Shown here piece by piece: positions 1 through 6,299 of a DNA stretch of 6,470 nt (the stretch's first letter is position 1; every line of letters begins with the position of its first letter). The translations under genes were made by a program, and so were the position numbers. This stretch comes from Microbacteriaceae bacterium (GTDB lineage Bacteria; Actinomycetota; Actinomycetes; Actinomycetales; Microbacteriaceae): positions 1 through 6,470 of the forward strand of contig JAUZFY010000287.1 of NCBI GenBank assembly GCA_030840185.1, in the 5' to 3' direction. The notes below the pieces were generated by a model. That model was not told the origin of the DNA. It was given only the letters and a program-made list of their open reading frames with translations, and did no database searches.

Positions 1-1146
1 GCCGGCGTAGTGCGCGTCGCGCAGGTGCTTCGGAACTCGTCCGATCTTTCCCGCCCGCACATCCGCTATCGCCGCGTCGAGGGCCATGTAGGCGGCATTG
101 GACTTGGGTGCGGTGGCGAGATAGACGACCGCCTCCGCGAGAAGAATCCGGCCCTCGGGCATCCCAATCATCTGCACGCCCTCCGCGGCGGCCACCGCGA
201 TGGGCAGAGCCTGCGGATCGGCCATCCCAATGTCCTCGGCCGCGCTGACCATGATGCGTCTCGCAATGAACCGCGGATCCTCCCCGGCCTCGATCATGCG
301 GGCGAGGTAATGCAACGCCGCGTCGACGTCGGAACCACGCACCGACTTGATGAACGCGCTGATCACGTCGTAGTGCTCGTCACCATTGCGGTCGTAGCGC
401 AACAGCGCGCGATCAACGGCCATCGCGACGATGTCGGCGGTGACGACCGGCTTGTCCTCGCCCGCGGTCGAAGAGGCCGAAAGCGCCGCGGCTTCGAGGG
501 CGGTCAGGGCGCGCCGGGCGTCCCCGGAGGCCAGCCGGATGATGAGGGCCCTCGCGTCGGGCTCGAGAACAATTTTCTCGGCGAGACCACGTGGATCGGT
601 GACCGCCCGGTCGATGAGGGTGCCGAGATCCTCGTTGCTCAGCACCTCAAGGGTGAGGAGGAGCGACCGCGACAGCAGCGGTGAGATCACCGAGAATGAC
701 GGGTTCTCCGTGGTCGCGGCGACGAGGATGACCCAGCCGTTTTCGACCCCCGGAAGCAAGGCATCCTGTTGGGCCTTGGTGAATCGGTGGATCTCGTCGA
801 GGAACAGCACGGTCGAGACGCCGTACAGGTCGCGAGAGGACATCGCCTGCTCCATAACCTCTCGCACGTCTTTGACGCCGGCGTTCACCGCGGACAGCTC
901 GACGAATTTTCGACCGGAGGAATGGGCTATTGCTTGCGCGAGGGTCGTTTTGCCCGTGCCGGGCGGACCCCACAGGATCACCGAGACGGAGCCCTGTTCC
1001 CCCGACTTGTCGGAGGCCAAGCTCACGAGCGGCGACCCCGGAGTGAGGAGGTGTCGCTGGCCGGCCACCTCGTCGAGACTGCGCGGACGCATGCGAACCG
1101 CGAGTGGAGTCGCCCCCGCTCGCAGGCCTAACTGGGCATCCACCAT
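1..1146 (-). CDS. rarA: Replication-associated recombination protein A (RarA/MgsA), AAA+ ATPase, C-terminus cut by window edge
   Basis: RarA is a cytoplasmic AAA+ ATPase of the clamp-loader group that acts at stalled replication forks and binds single-strand DNA-binding protein and DNA ends. The minus strand reads open for 382 codons to the left edge. Visible motifs are Walker A GPPGTGKT (residues 60-67), Walker B VLFLDE followed by IHRF (113-122), sensor 1 TTENPS (145-150), an SPLLSR segment with the likely arginine finger R160, and sensor 2 SGDARRAL (207-214). Next come the helical region with [16 protein letters not shown] and the family's C-terminal tetramerisation domain, ending at [12 protein letters not shown]. 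Family members are usually about 430-470 residues, so perhaps 50-80 residues are missing. The start is ATG at 1146-1144, followed directly by a GTG. There is no Shine-Dalgarno sequence, but a TAnnnT -10 element sits 7 nt upstream, suggesting a leaderless mRNA. The gene is divergent from its right neighbour. Confidence 0.95.
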   Translation of the reverse strand, partial: MVDAQLGLRAGATPLAVRMRPRSLDEVAGQRHLLTPGSPLVSLASDKSGEQGSVSVILWGPPGTGKTTLAQAIAHSSGRKFVELSAVNAGVKDVREVMEQAMSSRDLYGVSTVLFLDEIHRFTKAQQDALLPGVENGWVILVAATTENPSFSVISPLLSRSLLLTLEVLSNEDLGTLIDRAVTDPRGLAEKIVLEPDARALIIRLASGDARRALTALEAAALSASSTAGEDKPVVTADIVAMAVDRALLRYDRNGDEHYDVISAFIKSVRGSDVDAALHYLARMIEAGEDPRFIARRIMVSAAEDIGMADPQALPIAVAAAEGVQMIGMPEGRILLAEAVVYLATAPKSNAAYMALDAAIADVRAGKIGRVPKHLRDAHYAG

Positions 1147-1153
1147 AGACGCA

Positions 1154-1159
1154 ATGCTA
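1154..1159 (-). promoter_or_regulatory. Probable -10 element of rarA, giving a leaderless transcript
   Basis: On the minus strand the hexamer TAGCAT matches the TAnnnT pattern common to actinobacterial housekeeping promoters. Seven bases separate it from the A of the rarA ATG at 1146, which places the expected transcription start on or next to the start codon. No Shine-Dalgarno sequence precedes that ATG, which fits. No convincing -35 box is seen at 16-18 bp upstream. This is inference from spacing. Confidence 0.4.
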
Positions 1160-1198
1160 GTTGCCGCTACCGATAGCGCGGGCTCGGGCGGGGTGTCC

Positions 1199-1225
1199 TT
1201 GGTTCCAGTACTCGTCCCCTATAGT
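1199..1225 (+). promoter_or_regulatory. Possible promoter for the small membrane protein gene
   Basis: A TATAGT -10-like hexamer lies at 1220-1225 with TTGGTT at 1199-1204 as a candidate -35. The spacer is 15 bp, shorter than the preferred 17, so the pair is imperfect. A start near 1232 would give a 5' leader of about 60 nt to the GTG at 1293. It is the most A/T-rich spot in the 146-bp divergent intergenic region, which is otherwise featureless apart from the imperfect palindrome GCTACCGATAGC near 1166-1177. Confidence 0.3.
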
Positions 1226-1281
1226 GCAAAAGGGCATTCGCCGCCCACCTTGCCTGCCGCCGCGTGAGCGGCACCGAAGCC

Positions 1282-1287
1282 GAAGGA
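1282..1287 (+). promoter_or_regulatory. Ribosome binding site deciding the GTG start at 1293
   Basis: GAAGGA lies 5 nt before the GTG at 1293-1295. It supports this start over the in-frame upstream ATG at 1161, which would add 44 residues without membrane or family logic and would run back across the intergenic promoter region. Confidence 0.6.
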
Positions 1288-1292
1288 ACCAC

Positions 1293-1589
1293 GTGGCCCC
1301 GAGCAAGAACTCCGAACGTGAGGCGCGTGAGGCCCGCGATCGTCTCCGCCGGTACAACGCCCGCCAGGCAGTGCACGCCCATCAGGTAACCCGCCGTCGC
1401 CGCGACAACATCATTGCCGTGGCCGGAGTTCTCCTTGTCGTCGGCCTCGCGACGGTCACCCAGGTCTTCTATTTCACCGCCGGCCCCGGATTGCCAAAGC
1501 CGAAGCCGTCACCGAGCAGTTCGATAGCACCGAGCAGTTCGACCGCACCAACCGCCCCACCCACACCGAGCGCCTCGCCAACGCCGTAG
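1293..1589 (+). CDS. Small single-pass membrane protein with Pro/Ser/Thr-rich tail; resembles the N-terminal anchor of membrane cyclophilins
   Basis: The 98-residue product has three parts. A highly charged basic N-terminus (residues 1-38; SEREAREARDRLRRYNARQ, then RRRR at 34-37) is followed by one hydrophobic segment (about 40-61, IIAVAGVLLVVGLATVTQVFYF) and a low-complexity tail rich in Pro, Ser and Thr (65-98). The positive-inside rule puts the N-terminus in the cytoplasm and the tail outside. The GTG at 1293 is chosen because GAAGGA at 1282-1287 lies 5 nt upstream; an in-frame start at 1161 lacks support. Actinobacterial membrane cyclophilins such as the M. tuberculosis relA-neighbour Rv2582 have the same basic/TM/P-S-T layout before a catalytic domain of about 170 residues. 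Here a TAG ends the gene in the tail, and only 95 bp remain before the next gene, so no cyclophilin domain can be present. It may be a decayed cyclophilin gene or a genuine small protein. No enzymatic role should be assigned. Confidence 0.75.
   Translation: MAPSKNSEREAREARDRLRRYNARQAVHAHQVTRRRRDNIIAVAGVLLVVGLATVTQVFYFTAGPGLPKPKPSPSSSIAPSSSTAPTAPPTPSASPTP
1511..1546 (+). repeat. 18-bp tandem repeat, two copies, inside the P/S/T-rich tail
   Basis: Two adjacent 18-bp units (1511-1528 and 1529-1546) agree at 16 of 18 positions. They encode SSSIAP and SSSTAP. Such in-frame duplications are a typical way for low-complexity extracytoplasmic tails to lengthen by slippage. Confidence 0.8.
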
Positions 1590-1673
1590 CTTTCGGCGCC
1601 CGAGACGAAGATCACCAACTGAGGGTGCAATAGGCTGGTGTCCGGCCATTTCCACAGCGTGGCCGACAAGCAA

Positions 1674-1679
1674 AGGTGA
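1674..1679 (+). promoter_or_regulatory. Ribosome binding site supporting a TTG start for the DUF349 gene
   Basis: AGGTGA is complementary to the 16S rRNA tail and sits 5 nt before the TTG at 1685-1687. It overlaps the alternative GTG at 1676, which therefore lacks a site of its own. Confidence 0.5.
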
Positions 1680-1684
1680 GTCTC

Positions 1685-2914
1685 TTGGCGATAGACGATC
1701 AGGCCCCGTGGGGCCGCGTTGATGAATCGGGCACGGTCTTCGTACGCGAGGGCGAAGGCGAGCGAGCCGTCGGGCAGTATCCGGACGGAAGTCAGGAGGA
1801 GGCCCTCGCCTACTTCCAGCGCAAGTACACCGAGCTCGCCGGGCAGGTGACCCTTCTCGAGCAGCGGATCAAGCGTGGCACCGCCGCAGCGGATGTTGCC
1901 AAGACCATTGCTGCCCTCAAAGCCACTGTGGCAAGCGCCAACGCCGTCGGCGATCTCGCCGCGCTCAGCAGGCGTCTCGACGCCCTTGACGGTGCCGTTG
2001 GGGAACTGACCGAGAAGCAGACCGCCGAAACCAAGGCAGCAACCGATGCGGCGATCGCCGAGCGCGAAGCCCTCGTCGTCGAGGCGGAGACGCTCGCCGC
2101 GCAGGATCCGGCGAAGGCGCAGTGGAAGCAGGTCAGCGCCACCCTCGACGACATTTTCGCTCGCTGGCAGAAGCATCAGGCCGACGGTCCTCGCCTCCCG
2201 AAGAACGAGAGCAATGAGCTGTGGAAGCGATTCCGCGGGGCGCGAACCACCATCGAGACGCACCGCAAGGCGTTCTTCGCCGAACTCGATTCGGTGCACA
2301 AGGACGCGCGTTCCCGCAAGCAGCAACTCGTGGAGCGGGCCGAGGCGCTCGTGCCGAAGGGTCTAGACGGAATCCCGGCCTACCGCACCCTGCTCGACGA
2401 GTGGAAGGCGGCCGGTCGGGCGGGAAAAAAGTTTGACGACGCTCTGTGGCTTCGCTTCAAGGCGGCCGGGGACGCGCTCTATGCGGCGAAGTCGGAGGTA
2501 GACGCCAAGGACAACGAGGAGTTCGGCGCAAATCTCGAGCAGAAGCTCGCGCTTCTCGCCGAGGCGGAACCGCTGATCGCTGAAACCGACCGGGTCAAGG
2601 CGAAGGACGCTCTCCTGTCGATTCAGCGCCGGTGGGACGCAATCGGCAAGGTTCCCCGCGATCGGGTGAAGCCGATCGAGGATCGCCTTCGCAAGGTCGA
2701 GGCCGCGGTTCGCAAGCTCGACGAGGATCACTGGCAGAAGAGCAACCCCGAGCGCATCGCTCGAGCCGAGGGTCTGGCCGGACAGCTTCAGGATGCGATA
2801 GCCAAGCTCGAGGCCGAGCTGGCCGAGGCGAAGGCGAGCGGCGACGCCAAGAAGATCAAGGATGCCGAGGAGGCCCTCGACGCCCGGAAGGCGTGGCTGA
2901 AGGCGATCGGCTAG
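1685..2914 (+). CDS. DUF349 domain-containing protein, three-repeat helical protein
   Basis: A 409-residue soluble, almost entirely helical protein of unknown biochemical function. It starts with a short non-helical head carrying PWGRVDESGTVFVRE (8-22), seen at the start of actinobacterial DUF349 proteins. A coiled-coil-like stretch (about 40-125) follows. Next come three DUF349-type repeats with conserved tryptophans: about 128-200 (W147, W161, LWKRFRGAR at 179-187), 215-268 (W240, LWLRFKAA at 254-261) and 285-350 (W317, VPRDRVKPIEDRLRKVE). The C-terminus (360-409) is a charged Ala/Glu/Lys helix. No signal peptide, membrane segment or catalytic motif is visible. The TTG at 1685 is preferred because AGGTGA at 1674-1679 lies 5 nt upstream; the GTG at 1676, overlapping that site, would add three residues and has no ribosome binding site of its own. 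The 95-bp gap to the gene upstream shows no clear promoter, so co-transcription with it is possible. Family assignment is confident, function is not known. Confidence 0.92.
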   Translation: MAIDDQAPWGRVDESGTVFVREGEGERAVGQYPDGSQEEALAYFQRKYTELAGQVTLLEQRIKRGTAAADVAKTIAALKATVASANAVGDLAALSRRLDALDGAVGELTEKQTAETKAATDAAIAEREALVVEAETLAAQDPAKAQWKQVSATLDDIFARWQKHQADGPRLPKNESNELWKRFRGARTTIETHRKAFFAELDSVHKDARSRKQQLVERAEALVPKGLDGIPAYRTLLDEWKAAGRAGKKFDDALWLRFKAAGDALYAAKSEVDAKDNEEFGANLEQKLALLAEAEPLIAETDRVKAKDALLSIQRRWDAIGKVPRDRVKPIEDRLRKVEAAVRKLDEDHWQKSNPERIARAEGLAGQLQDAIAKLEAELAEAKASGDAKKIKDAEEALDARKAWLKAIG

Positions 2915-3023
2915 ACCTCCCCCGTCTCGTCGCTGCCTCTCCCCCGGTGCCGCCGGCGAGGGGTTGTGCACAGATCGGGATTTCCGTCGACCGCATCCGA
3001 TGGCACCCTACGAGCATTGAGGC

Positions 3024-3602
3024 GTGTCCCGCCTCCCGCCCGTCCTCTCCCGTCACGACCTTCCGCAGGCCGAGCTGCTCGCGGCCCGGCTCGACGGCGA
3101 GGTGTATCCGGTGGCGGACTGCTTCTGCCCGATCGACGAGATCGAGCAAAGTTCTCATCGCGGGGCCGCGCTGGCGGCGCTCATTCCCGGCCGGTTGATC
3201 GCCGAGCAGCTGACCGCCGCGTGGGTGCTCGGCGCCACCCGAGCACCGCCCGGTCATCGCCAGTTCTGCACCGACATCGGCGCCCGCATCCGGCCCGCCG
3301 GGCTCGTCTCGGTCACGGTGCGAGAGGTCGTGATCGGCCCGGACGAAGTGCAGAACTGCGGCGGACTCTCCGTGACCGCCCCGCTGCGGACCGTGCTCGA
3401 CCTCGCGCGGTTCACACCCCGCTTCACGTCCGATCACTACCGCGTCACGGCGGAACTCATGCGACTCGGCCGCTTCGGCGCCGAGGAGTGCCTCGCGACT
3501 CTCGACCGCCGCCGAAACCTACCGGGCAAGCGACGGGCGCTCGAGCGCATCGTCGACGCGGCGGAACGGGCTCAGCCGCCGTTGACCCGGTACACGTCGT
3601 AG
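3024..3602 (+). CDS. Uncharacterised protein with AbiEi-antitoxin-like signature; orphan, overlaps the rel 3' end
   Basis: The 192-residue product is soluble, without signal peptide or membrane segment. The middle and C-terminal parts recall actinobacterial proteins annotated as AbiEi-family antitoxins or their DUF559-linked relatives. The features are RLIAEQLTAAWVLGA (57-71), a beta-rich stretch with SVTVREVVI (96-104), and GLSVTAPLRTVLDLARF (114-130), matching the family's 'GL.VT.P.RT..DLAR' pattern. The end carries DRRRNLPGKRRALERI (161-176). The N-terminus (LSRHDLPQAELLAARLDGEVY) is unlike the usual winged-helix head. No AbiEii nucleotidyltransferase toxin gene is adjacent, and no DUF559 nuclease domain follows, so an antitoxin role cannot be claimed. 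The GTG at 3024 has only GAGG one base upstream, too close for a standard ribosome binding site. The last 31 bp overlap the convergent rel gene. Existence as a gene is likely from intact family-like sequence; function is unknown. Confidence 0.75.
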   Translation: MSRLPPVLSRHDLPQAELLAARLDGEVYPVADCFCPIDEIEQSSHRGAALAALIPGRLIAEQLTAAWVLGATRAPPGHRQFCTDIGARIRPAGLVSVTVREVVIGPDEVQNCGGLSVTAPLRTVLDLARFTPRFTSDHYRVTAELMRLGRFGAEECLATLDRRRNLPGKRRALERIVDAAERAQPPLTRYTS

Positions 3603-5854
3603 ACCGCGTCGATGCGCCGCACCGCGTTCAGCACGGCATCGAGGTGGGTAGTGTCACCCATCTCGAAGACGAAGCGGCTGAGCGCAAGCCGATCGCTTGA
3701 GGTCGAGACCGAGGCCGACAGGATGTTCACGTGACTCTCCGACAACACACGAGTGACGTCCGAAAGCAGTCCGGCGCGGTCGAGGGCCTCCACCTGGATC
3801 TGCACGAGGAACACGCTCGACGAGGTCGGGGCCCACTCGACATCGATCATGCGCTCCGGCTCGGTGAGCAGCGAGGCCACGTTGTGGCAGTCGCCCTGGT
3901 GCACCGAGACCCCGGCGCCCCGTGTCACAAATCCGACGATCGGGTCCCCCGGCACGGGCGTACAACACTTGGCGAGCTTCACCAGGATGTCGGGCGCGCC
4001 TCGGACGAGAATTCCGGAGTCGCTGTTGCGCAATGGCTTGCGACGCTTGCTCGGGAAGGTAATTTCCGCGTCTTCGGTCTCGGCCTCGAGATGCAGTGAA
4101 GCGACAACCTTCTCGATCACCGACTGGGTCGACACGTGGCCCTCGCCGACCGCGGCGTAGAGCGAGGAGATGTCTTCGAAGCGCAATTGGGCCGCCACCT
4201 CGTTGAACGAGTCCTGGCTCATCAGCTTCTGCAACGGAAGGTTCTGCTTGCGCATGGCCCGGGCGATCGCGTCCTTGCCCTGTTCGATCGCCTCGTCGCG
4301 GCGTTCCTTTGTGAACCACTGTCTGATCTTGTTTCGAGCCCGCGGGCTCTTCACGAAATTCAGCCACCCCTGGCTGGGGCCGGCATCCGGATTCTTGGAG
4401 GTGAAGATCTCCACGACGTCGCCGCTGTTCAGCACACTCTCGAGTGGAACGAGACGGCCGTTGACCTTGGAACCCATCGTCCGGTGGCCGACCTCGGTGT
4501 GCACGGCATACGCGAAGTCGACCGGCGTTGCACCGGCCGGCAGGCCGATCACCTTGCCCTGGGGGGTGAAGACGTAGACCTCCTTCGCCCCGATTTCGAA
4601 GCGAAGGGAATCGAGGAATTCGTTTGGGTCGGCGGTCTCGGCCTGCCAGTCGGTGATGTGGGCCAACCACGCCATGTCGCCGTCGCCGGAGTCGCTCGGC
4701 GACCCCTTGCCGTTGACCCGCTCCTTGTACTTCCAGTGCGCCGCGACGCCGAACTCGGCTCGCTGGTGCATCTCGTCAGTTCGGATCTGGATCTCCACTG
4801 CGCGGCCCTGCGGACCGATCACCGTGGTGTGCAGCGACTGGTACAGGTTGAACTTCGGCGTCGCAATGTAGTCCTTGAACCGTCCCGGAATCGGATTCCA
4901 GCGGGCGTGGATCGACCCGAGCACGGCGTAGCAGTCACGCACCGAGCTGACGAGCACGCGAATCCCCACGAGGTCGTAGATCTCGTCGAACTCGCGACCG
5001 CGAACGATCATCTTCTGGTAGATCGAGTAGTACTGCTTCGGTCGCCCGACGACCTTGCCCTTGATCTTCGCCGACTTGAGGTCGTTGTTCACCGCGTCGA
5101 TCACCTGTTGGACGAACTCCTCGCGCTGCGGAGTCCGCTGCTTGACGAGGTTCTCGATCTCGACATAGAGCTTGGGATACAGCACCGCAAACGAGAGGTC
5201 CTCGAGCTCCCACTTGATCGCCTGGATGCCGAGCCGATGGGCAAGCGGCGCGTAAATCTCGAGGGTCTCCTGCGCCTTCCGGGTCGCGGACTCCGTCGGG
5301 ACGAAACCCCAGGTTCGCGCGTTGTGCAGCCGGTCGGCGAGTTTGATGACGAGCACCCGGATGTCTTTCGACATCGCCACAACCATCTTGCGAACCGTCT
5401 CGGCCTGAGCGCTGTCTCCGTACTTGAGTTTGTCGAGCTTGGTGACGCCGTCGACGAGCATCGCGATCTCGTCACCGAAGTCCCGGCGCACGAGGTCGAG
5501 GGAATACTCGGTGTCTTCGACCGTGTCGTGAAGAAGCGCGGCCGCGAGAGTCTTCGGTCCGATGCCGAGGTCGGCCAGAATCTGGGCTACCGCGACGGGG
5601 TGGGTGATATACGGTTCGCCGCTGCGCCGCATCTGCCCGCGGTGCGCCTCCTCCGCGGCGGCGTACGCGCGTTCGATGATGCCGACGTCGGACTTCGGAT
5701 GATGCATCCGCGCCGTCTTGATCAGACGATCAACGGCACCCACCGGCTGCGTCTTGGAGAAAATTCGCGGCAGCAGCGTGCGAAGCGACGCGCTTCCGCC
5801 CGGTGGGACACCGGTCGAGGACGTGGCGGGATTGGATGTCGTCGTATCTGCCAT
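3572..5854 (-). CDS. relA: Bifunctional (p)ppGpp synthetase/hydrolase, RelA/SpoT (Rel) family
   Basis: This cytoplasmic, ribosome-associated enzyme makes (p)ppGpp from ATP and GDP/GTP on amino-acid starvation and also degrades it. The 760-residue protein is full length and has every domain. The HD hydrolase has H85, H109-D110, E113-D114, D174 and N178, equivalents of the metal and substrate ligands known from streptococcal Rel, so hydrolysis should be active. The synthetase has the RPKQYYSIYQKM G-loop (271-282), D294 in YDLVGIR, RFKD (325-328), YQSLHTT (338-344) and catalytic E354 in EIQIRT. RFKD, rather than the EFDD of monofunctional RelA, is the bifunctional signature. TGS spans about 425-487. 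The zinc-finger/CC region has C630-C631, H652 and C656, and an ACT domain spans about 681-757. ATG at 5854 is chosen over an in-frame start 43 codons upstream because AGGAGGA lies 6 nt before it and homology begins after it. The gene follows secF and a rhodanese on the same strand. Confidence 0.97.
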   Translation of the reverse strand: MADTTTSNPATSSTGVPPGGSASLRTLLPRIFSKTQPVGAVDRLIKTARMHHPKSDVGIIERAYAAAEEAHRGQMRRSGEPYITHPVAVAQILADLGIGPKTLAAALLHDTVEDTEYSLDLVRRDFGDEIAMLVDGVTKLDKLKYGDSAQAETVRKMVVAMSKDIRVLVIKLADRLHNARTWGFVPTESATRKAQETLEIYAPLAHRLGIQAIKWELEDLSFAVLYPKLYVEIENLVKQRTPQREEFVQQVIDAVNNDLKSAKIKGKVVGRPKQYYSIYQKMIVRGREFDEIYDLVGIRVLVSSVRDCYAVLGSIHARWNPIPGRFKDYIATPKFNLYQSLHTTVIGPQGRAVEIQIRTDEMHQRAEFGVAAHWKYKERVNGKGSPSDSGDGDMAWLAHITDWQAETADPNEFLDSLRFEIGAKEVYVFTPQGKVIGLPAGATPVDFAYAVHTEVGHRTMGSKVNGRLVPLESVLNSGDVVEIFTSKNPDAGPSQGWLNFVKSPRARNKIRQWFTKERRDEAIEQGKDAIARAMRKQNLPLQKLMSQDSFNEVAAQLRFEDISSLYAAVGEGHVSTQSVIEKVVASLHLEAETEDAEITFPSKRRKPLRNSDSGILVRGAPDILVKLAKCCTPVPGDPIVGFVTRGAGVSVHQGDCHNVASLLTEPERMIDVEWAPTSSSVFLVQIQVEALDRAGLLSDVTRVLSESHVNILSASVSTSSDRLALSRFVFEMGDTTHLDAVLNAVRRIDAVYDVYRVNGG

Positions 5855-5860
5855 CGCCGT

Positions 5861-5867
5861 TCCTCCT
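5861..5867 (-). promoter_or_regulatory. Strong ribosome binding site of rel
   Basis: On the minus strand AGGAGGA lies 6 nt before the ATG at 5854. It fixes the start and rejects the 43-codon upstream in-frame extension, which would run back almost to the rhodanese stop codon. Confidence 0.85.
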
Positions 5868-5876
5868 GCCGTCAAA

Positions 5877-5898
5877 ACTATCACCGGCGGAGCGCCGG
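5877..5898 (-). terminator. Short perfect hairpin with distal T-run between the rhodanese and rel; possible weak terminator or attenuator
   Basis: Positions 5884-5889 and 5893-5898 form a perfect 6-bp G/C stem (CCGGCG/CGCCGG) with a 3-base loop. Reading along the minus strand it is followed by TGATAG and then TTTT. The T-run begins 6 nt after the stem and is short, so this is not a textbook intrinsic terminator. Its place, between a stop codon and the ribosome binding site of rel, suggests partial termination or RNA processing. This is inference. Confidence 0.3.
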
Positions 5899-5936
5899 CG
5901 GCCTCCCGTTCGCTGAGGGCGCGAGCGGGCCGAAAC

Positions 5937-6275
5937 TCACTCGATGCGCGGGGGCGCTTGGCTCTCGGCGACAAGTTCGCCACCGGCCTGCGACCAGGCG
6001 AGCATCCCGCCGGAGACGTTCACGGCCTCGAAGCCCGCTCCGATGAGGGCACTCGCCGCGCGAAGCGACCTGGCACCGGATCGACACACGACAAGCACCT
6101 GTTGACCCGTTGGAATCTCCTCCAGGCGGCTACCGAGCTCCGACAGCGGAATCAGGTGGGCGAGCGGCGAGTGGCCGAGATCCCACTCGCTCTGCTCGCG
6201 AACATCGAGCAGCCAGGTGCCGCTCGTCGAACGTGTCATCGCCTCGACGGTGTCGACGGAAACAATCTCGCTCAT
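5937..6275 (-). CDS. Single-domain rhodanese-like sulfurtransferase
   Basis: A 112-residue cytoplasmic protein formed by one rhodanese domain, a fold that carries sulfur as a persulfide on a loop cysteine. LLDVRE (22-27) holds the conserved Asp and Arg. It is followed by SEWDLGHSPLAHLIPLSEL (29-47), a variant of the usual 'E...GHI.GA..IP...'. The active loop CRSGARS (64-70) with catalytic C64 is intact, and GFEAVNVSGGMLAW (81-94) closes the domain. GlpE and other stand-alone rhodaneses are of similar size. A six-residue active loop (CRSGAR) favours sulfur substrates over phosphatase-like activity. The physiological partner is unknown. ATG at 6275 has AGGGAGAGG (6280-6288) just upstream. It starts 24 bp after the secF stop on the same strand, so co-transcription is likely, and rel begins 82 bp downstream. 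Confidence 0.93.
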   Translation of the reverse strand: MSEIVSVDTVEAMTRSTSGTWLLDVREQSEWDLGHSPLAHLIPLSELGSRLEEIPTGQQVLVVCRSGARSLRAASALIGAGFEAVNVSGGMLAWSQAGGELVAESQAPPRIE

Positions 6276-6279
6276 GCGG

Positions 6280-6288
6280 CCTCTCCCT
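6280..6288 (-). promoter_or_regulatory. Ribosome binding site of the rhodanese gene
   Basis: AGGGAGAGG on the minus strand ends 4 nt before the ATG at 6275 and lies within the 24-bp gap after the secF stop codon. No room remains for a separate terminator and promoter, which supports translation from a secF read-through transcript. Confidence 0.65.
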
Positions 6289-6299
6289 GACGTGGAACG

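Noticed and set aside
10..1267. Long plus-strand open frames across 10-684, 431-1267 and 769-1131
   Set aside because: They lie antisense to rarA, whose minus-strand frame carries Walker A, Walker B and sensor motifs. Long antisense frames are expected in high-GC coding DNA.
1582..1598. CGCCG/CGGCG 5-bp inverted repeat around the stop codon of the small membrane protein gene
   Set aside because: The stem is short with a 7-base loop, the stop codon is in the loop and no T-run follows; likely chance in GC-rich DNA.
1590..1684. Remnant of a cyclophilin domain or frameshifted continuation after 1589
   Set aside because: The in-frame reading stops after ten codons and the 95 bp are too short for the domain. 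No cyclophilin motif was seen in the other frames.
1469..2326. A 285-codon minus-strand frame over the small membrane protein and DUF349 genes
   Set aside because: It is a shadow of two well-supported plus-strand genes, with no ribosome binding site or family match.
2936..2965. GC-rich potential stem-loop after the DUF349 stop codon (CCTC/GAGG outside CCGG/CCGG)
   Set aside because: Pairing is interrupted and no T-run follows, so it cannot be called an intrinsic terminator with confidence. The 109-bp gap 2915-3023 shows nothing firmer.
2987..3014. Possible promoter TCGACC / 16 bp / TACGAG before the AbiEi-like gene, which would give a leaderless GTG
   Set aside because: Match to consensus is weak in both boxes (about 4/6 and 3/6); kept only as a note because the gene lacks a usable ribosome binding site.
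3024..5854. A toxin-antitoxin or defence island built on the AbiEi-like gene and Rel
   Set aside because: Rel here is the full-length housekeeping bifunctional enzyme with intact hydrolase residues, not a small toxic synthetase, and the genes are convergent rather than an operon.
4136..6046. A 636-codon plus-strand frame antisense to rel
   Set aside because: It mirrors the rel coding strand and shows skewed Arg/Asp/Leu/Val composition without recognisable domains; rel is intact and conserved on the other strand.
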